Part shown: piece after piece, positions 59,924-64,000 of the stretch
Layout: every line of letters starts with the position of its first letter
How positions within the stretch are numbered: position 1 is the first letter of the stretch
NCBI GenBank assembly: GCA_950022655.1
Contig: OX465580.1
Span: forward strand, 102,752,797 to 102,816,796
Length of the DNA stretch: 64,000 bases
Reading direction: 5' to 3'
Source: Alentia gelatinosa
Lineage: Eukaryota; Annelida; Polychaeta; Phyllodocida; Polynoidae
The notes under the pieces: generated by a model
Databases searched by the model: none
What the model saw: only the letters and a program-made list of their open reading frames with translations
Told to the model about the DNA's origin: nothing
Position numbers and translations under genes: made by a program

Positions 59924-60968
59924 CGAAAGTATTACTCGCTCCACGAGAGTGAGGTCAAGTCATCCAGAAATGTTATATCATCTAAGCGAAAGTGTTTGAA
60001 AGAACTAGGCCTAGGAAACAAGCCAAATGCTGCCTCTCCACTGAGTGTCGAAGACGAGAACAAGTTCTGGGAATTAGGCTTATTGGGAGAAACAAGTCCT
60101 CGGGCTCTGCAAGACAGTCTACTGGTTCTATTTACGAAGGCATTCGGGTGGAGGGGATGCGATGAGGCTAAGAAATGTAAATATGGGGACATTGAACTAC
60201 TGCAGGAAAACAAAGGGAGCATCTGGAATGGACAGAACGAACAACTAAAACGAGAGTTGGTGCGAAAGGTTCGCACACTCGTTATTCAAGCCGAAACTGT
60301 TCGCCACGGGAGGCGCATGATGTCCTGTAAGACTATACAAGTTGTACATAACGAAAAGACCTGTCGCTACATGTTCACCTAACTTCGGGTTCTTTTTGAC
60401 TCCAAAACAAAAAGCGACACTTAATGACAAAATAGCGTACATAACTTCAGAGATGGGATTGTATTACTTGGGTAAAGTAGTCGCAAATCTGGCAAAAGAA
60501 GCTGGACTGACAGGGCGTTACACAAATCATTCGCTAAGAAAAACGACATGTCAAACTCTATTGGCAAACAACGTGGCGCCGTCTATGATCTGCCAGCTAA
60601 CGGGTCATAAAAGCGTAGATTCAATAAATAGATACGCTGTAGCGACAACAAACCAGCAGCGACAGATGTCGGATATGCTTACCTCGTCAAGAAAACATCC
60701 TCTAGCGATAGCAGCAGTACCAGATACAAGTAAATCCTCCAGCGGTGACAGCATCATGGCGATGGCGATACCACCACTAGCATCGGGAGGTGGCGGTACG
60801 GGAAGAGGCGGTAAAATTGTGAAAGTTTCCGATGATTCTCCGTTTTCCAGGGCGTACGGAATGTTACAGAATGCTAATATCCATGGAGATGTACATATAA
60901 ATGTACATTATCACGTAGGAGCGTCAAAATCGCAAAACATCTCTCCTCGAGTACGTATTGACAACTGA
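59924..60968 (+). pseudogene. Crypton-type tyrosine recombinase, frameshifted
   Basis: Similar to the Crypton-derived/DUF3504 recombinase family (relatives of the C-terminal domains of ZMYM, QRICH1 and KIAA1958). The coding sequence moves through three frames: 59924 to about 60225 (LGLGNKPNAASPLSVEDE; FGWRGCDEAKKCKYGDI with the first catalytic Arg), about 60226-60284 (EWTERTTKTRVGAKG) and about 60285-60968 (FKPKLFATGG; in-frame TGA at 60318; CPVRLYKLY; NHSLRKT with His-x-x-Arg; QLTGHKS with the second His; NRYAVAT with the catalytic Tyr). Two frameshifts and one stop make it non-functional, although all catalytic residues survive. The end, with GDVHINVHYH, resembles a short beta-rich tail seen in the family. 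Such enzymes cut and rejoin DNA through a Tyr-DNA bond. Confidence 0.8.
59936..59958 (+). repeat. Direct repeat at the left of the Crypton relic
   Basis: Includes CCACGAGAGTGAGGTCAA (59941-59958). Identical at 22 of 23 positions to 61009-61031. It lies inside the first open part of the recombinase frame. Confidence 0.85.
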
Positions 60969-61008
60969 CGGCAAACGTGTAGCATGGCGCCGCTCTATCT
61001 AGATTAGA

Positions 61009-61031
61009 TCGCGCCACGAGAGTGAGGTCAA
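61009..61031 (+). repeat. Direct repeat at the right of the Crypton relic
   Basis: Second copy of the 23-bp sequence, 1073 bp from the first and 41 bp after the recombinase stop codon. Crypton insertions are known to lie between short direct repeats, so these may be element ends or recombination sites. Confidence 0.85.
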
Positions 61032-61441
61032 TCTCAGGTCAAAGGTCATAACCTCGAGTCCCAGATACTGAACTATGCACACCCCTTTGTTATGATTAAA
61101 ATTAAGATGTTGCAGAACGTGTTCTTGCTTCTTATTAATTAATATTTATAAAAATTAGGAAATATTTCATAATAGATTAGCTTTTGAAAAGAGAAAACCG
61201 CTAATTGCAGTGAATGAATCGCGGACTCTTTCCTGTGTGGCGGCAGACGGGTATGTAGTGCGTGAAACGATCGCTATTGACATGTCGAGTCGGCGTTCAC
61301 GCTGGTGACAAAACGTATTGGATATGGCGATTTGGCTATAATAAGAACATATTATGAAGGTAGATTGATTTCTTTTATTGTTTTGTTAATGAAGAATACA
61401 TATACATCGTTTATGGTATGAGATAAATTCAGAAACCGATT

Positions 61442-61565
61442 CAAGTTTAGGGTCAGCGTCCGTATCCCATCTCGTTTGAATCTGCTCCGTAATTCACTCG
61501 GCTTCGCCTCGTGAATTACTCCGCGATTCAAACTCAGTGGCATACGAACCCTGACCCTAAACTTT
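61442..61565. repeat. Inverted-repeat element
   Basis: CAAGTTTAGGGTCAG (61442) and CTGACCCTAAACTT (61551) are outer arms; GAATTCAC-type and CCGTAATTCAC/GTGAATTAC are inner arms. The loop is CTCGGCTTCGCCTCG. It resembles the foldback family in having a GGC...GCC loop but has different ends. Confidence 0.7.
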
Positions 61566-61654
61566 CATCAGTTTCCTACATAGAATCTACTTGTCTTTTA
61601 TTAATTTAAGCCCAGAAGCTTTACAAGACTATCACTTAACATTTTAAGGACGAA

Positions 61655-61740
61655 TGATGCCTTGAGGCATCAACCAGCTGAGGCCGAATGATGCCTTGAG
61701 GCATCAACTGGCCCAGGCCGAATGATGCCTTAGGGCATCA
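61655..61740. repeat. Three 34-bp tandem repeats of a palindrome
   Basis: TGATGCCTTGAGGCATCA occurs at 61655-61672, 61689-61706 and, with one change (TTAGGG), 61723-61740. The period is exactly 34 bp and the spacer is RGGCCGAA-like. Each unit is itself an 18-bp inverted repeat. Confidence 0.9.
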
Positions 61741-61810
61741 TTTCTCTTAAATCAATAAAATGTAGCTATAACATCAAAATCAATATTAGTGGTAGTAAAC
61801 TAGAATAAGT

Positions 61811-61980
61811 GAAATATTATATGGAAACAGGGTTACTGTGGCTGTATGTGATAAATATGTGGTAAAATTGGTGATAAAACGAACCAGTGCCGAAGGCAGA
61901 GGTTCGTTTTATCGTCAATTTTACCAAGAATTTATCACATACAGACACAGTATCCCTGTTTTTGTATTATCATATACCTT
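61811..61980. mobile_element. Foldback element FB6
   Basis: Arms from TATGGAAACAGGG to CCCTGTTTTTGTATTATCAT, ending CATATACCTT. The loop holds GCCGAAGGC. It lies directly before the LINE relic starting near 62036. Confidence 0.8.
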
Positions 61981-62035
61981 AAAATATCCGAGGATTTCAT
62001 GCCAACCATTCAACCAATCAAACAGCGACGGACTT

Positions 62036-62893
62036 GACTGACAGCATCCTTACTAACATAAATAATGGAGGATTTACACTAGCTGCTTTCATCGACATGT
62101 CGAAAGCGTTCAACACAGTCGATCATCAAATACTTACACATGAGCTTACAAAGATCGGTATAGCTGGAAGTCTACTCAAGTGGTCTAAGAGCTACCTGTA
62201 AGCAAGGCAACAGCGAATATTAGTAAACAACAGTAAATCAAACCTCAAAAATCTATCTCACGGTGTACCGCAAGGGGCGACACTCAGCCCGATCTTCTTT
62301 CTTGTTTACATAAACGATATAGTTAAAACCACAGTGTACTCAAAATGTGAACTTTATGCGGATAACTTAGTTATTCACATAGCAGGCAAAAATATATACC
62401 AACTCGAGGAACAACTCCAAACGGACCTGACAACAATTAACGAATGGTGTAAAACAACAGGTAACAATAAATGCATCCAAATCCAAAATAATGACATTTG
62501 GAACAAAGCAGAAGCTGGTATCAATGCCAAAACCTAAGCTGACAATGAACGATATAAATCTCGATTCTGTAAACAACTGCTCCTACTTTGGGGTGAAACT
62601 TGATGAAACCTTATCCTTTAAAAGTCACATTGAAAATATCATCAAAAGAATTTCAAATATGGTATACCTCTTTGAGTCATATCTGTAATTATATATGGCG
62701 CAAACAAGCCATACAAATCTATAAGGCAAATGTCTTGCCATATGCGGAATACGGGTCCATAATGTTTCATAGCACAAACAAAGGATTACAACAAAAACTG
62801 CAAAGAACCCAAAACAGAGGCCTAAGAACCTGCCTAAATACAAAACGAGAAGAAAGCTCCACCCACTTGAATAAATCATGCAAACTAAACTAA
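62036..62893 (+). pseudogene. LINE reverse transcriptase pseudogene
   Basis: Motif A AAFIDMSKAFNTVDHQIL (about 62092), an in-frame TAA near 62200, motif B GVPQGATLSPIFFLVYINDI (about 62262-62321), and motif C YADN where YADD is expected (second catalytic Asp lost). After further frame changes come CSYFGVKLDETLSFKSHI (from about 62578) and AIQIYKANVLPYAEYGSIMF, the post-RT segment shared with the copy at 31460. Several stops and shifts make it inactive. Confidence 0.8.
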
Positions 62894-63490
62894 TTAAACG
62901 AACGTAGAGAAGCCCAACTATGATCATTAGCATTTATCAGAGCTAAATCAACTAATAATACGCAAGCAGCAGAGAACATGACACACTTACATGACGCACC
63001 TGTATTGGCGATCGAAGGCAAAATAAATGATGTCTGTGCAGTACAAAGCAGGAGTCCTGTGAAACAGGCTCCCTGCCACGGTACGCAACATAGAGGATAA
63101 GGTAATATATAACAGATGGCAGAGAAATCAAATGAAGGTACTGAGAGATAACTACTGATTGGATCTATCAATTGTAGGAATCTGAAAACAAAACAGTGAA
63201 TCCTTATTCTTACCTAATTTCAACTTCACATTTTTATGAATCTATGACTACCTGAATGTCATGATATTGTAATGCTAACCAAAGGGTTGGCACTGCCGAA
63301 GATGTGACAAGGAACTCTGAACTATAATGAATGAACTGTTTTGTTTAGTTAATTAAGTAAGGTATATGGATAGTCGAATTATATAGATATATCATAACAA
63401 ATGCCACCATGTAAGCCCATAAACTGGGCAAGGGTGATTCCTGGATGCGGCGGAGGCGGTGGAGGATAGGAGTGTCACTCTAGTATAAAT
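62036..63490 (+). mobile_element. Degenerate non-LTR retrotransposon (RT part)
   Basis: Contains RT motifs, connection and C-terminal parts in broken frames, followed by 3' sequence. It is 5'-truncated beside FB6. Related to, but not the same subfamily as, the fragment at 31460. Confidence 0.75.
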
Positions 63491-64000
63491 AAAAATCCTA
63501 AAAAGAATTGAGTTAGCATGAAGATACACATCATCGTTAATAGATTTAATCAATAAAGAACCTCTTAGGATCCAGAATACAGGAAAAAGAATTGAGACTA
63601 TGCCATAATGTTTTAAATTTAGTTGTATTATTGAGGTGGTTGTTATGTGAGAGTCTATTGTACTTTAGAAGTACCAGGATGTAGATGGAAATATTGTTGG
63701 CTCCTAGTTAGTCAGGTCTGTGAATGGACTAATGTGGCTATTCCACCAACGCAGCGCAGGGTCGGGCCGAGCCTGGCCGGGCGCCTTATTCGCCTATTGG
63801 CATTCGGCAGCAATAGCCGGCCCAAACTTCCCGTCGGCGGTGATAATCTGCTTGGTGGAACAGCTCACGACAGCTCATAGGCCCCTCATGGCCGGCCCCT
63901 GCCGGCCGCCAGCCTCTCCCCGTGCTTCCCAAACTCCATCGCCGGGCAATATCGGCTGACCTGTTGGTGTTCGCTGGCCACTGGCTGGAGCCAAAAACCT
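63491..64000. other. No gene seen; CpG-rich end of window
   Basis: From about 63745 the sequence is distinctly GC- and CpG-rich (for example GGTCGGGCCGAGCCTGG, GGCCGGCCCCTGCCGGCC). It may be the edge of a promoter region or of a GC-rich repeat that continues outside the window. Open frames there show no recognisable protein. Confidence 0.35.

Noticed and set aside
59900..59955. Splice acceptor joining the 55.8-kb exon to the Crypton recombinase (domesticated fusion)
   Set aside because: From this acceptor the recombinase frame meets TGA and TAA codons within 24 bases, and the recombinase itself is frameshifted.

Overview
The window is animal nuclear DNA: AT-rich, spliced genes with GT-AG introns, TATA and CRE promoter elements, and a dense mix of transposon relics (Penelope, Ty3/gypsy, LINE, Crypton, tRNA-derived SINEs, foldback and MITE-like repeats). 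Element content and style suggest a marine invertebrate, most likely a bivalve mollusc. That is an inference; no diagnostic gene fixes the species.

Layout. 1-4.7 kb: intergenic, with one long (CT)n tract. 4.8-13.8 kb: a complete four-exon gene (TATA box, non-coding first exon, 3.0-kb intron, huge second exon, two small 3' exons, poly(A) signal). It encodes a secreted, Arg/Asp/Glu-rich tandem-repeat protein of about 1488 residues with a signal peptide, a furin-type site and a hydrophobic, possibly GPI-signal tail. 13.8-17 kb: intergenic, holding an inverted copy of a repeat that also lies in this gene's first intron. 17.1-20.4 kb: a cluster of palindromic foldback elements and duplicated GC-rich segments. 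21.1-24.0 kb: a Penelope-like retroelement (RT plus GIY-YIG, minus strand) bounded by a perfect 81-bp inverted repeat.

24.5-53 kb: one large taxilin gene on the plus strand. Twelve coding exons join in frame to a 557-residue coiled-coil protein. A second, phase-compatible first coding exon at 39.1 kb, just downstream of a CpG-rich stretch, predicts a shorter isoform of 447 residues from an internal promoter. Its introns contain SINEs, MITEs, an LTR-like segment and a LINE 3' fragment.

54.8-63.5 kb: a nest of transposon relics: a minus-strand LINE 3' end with poly(A), a 5'-truncated Ty3/gypsy pol with four in-frame stops, a broken Crypton tyrosine recombinase associated with a 23-bp direct repeat, a foldback element and a LINE RT pseudogene. 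The window ends in CpG-rich sequence without a recognisable gene.

The two host genes show no functional link. The most interesting items are the repeat-built surface or secreted protein, the alternative first exon of taxilin, the foldback family with a conserved GCC...GGC loop, and the Crypton with its direct repeats.
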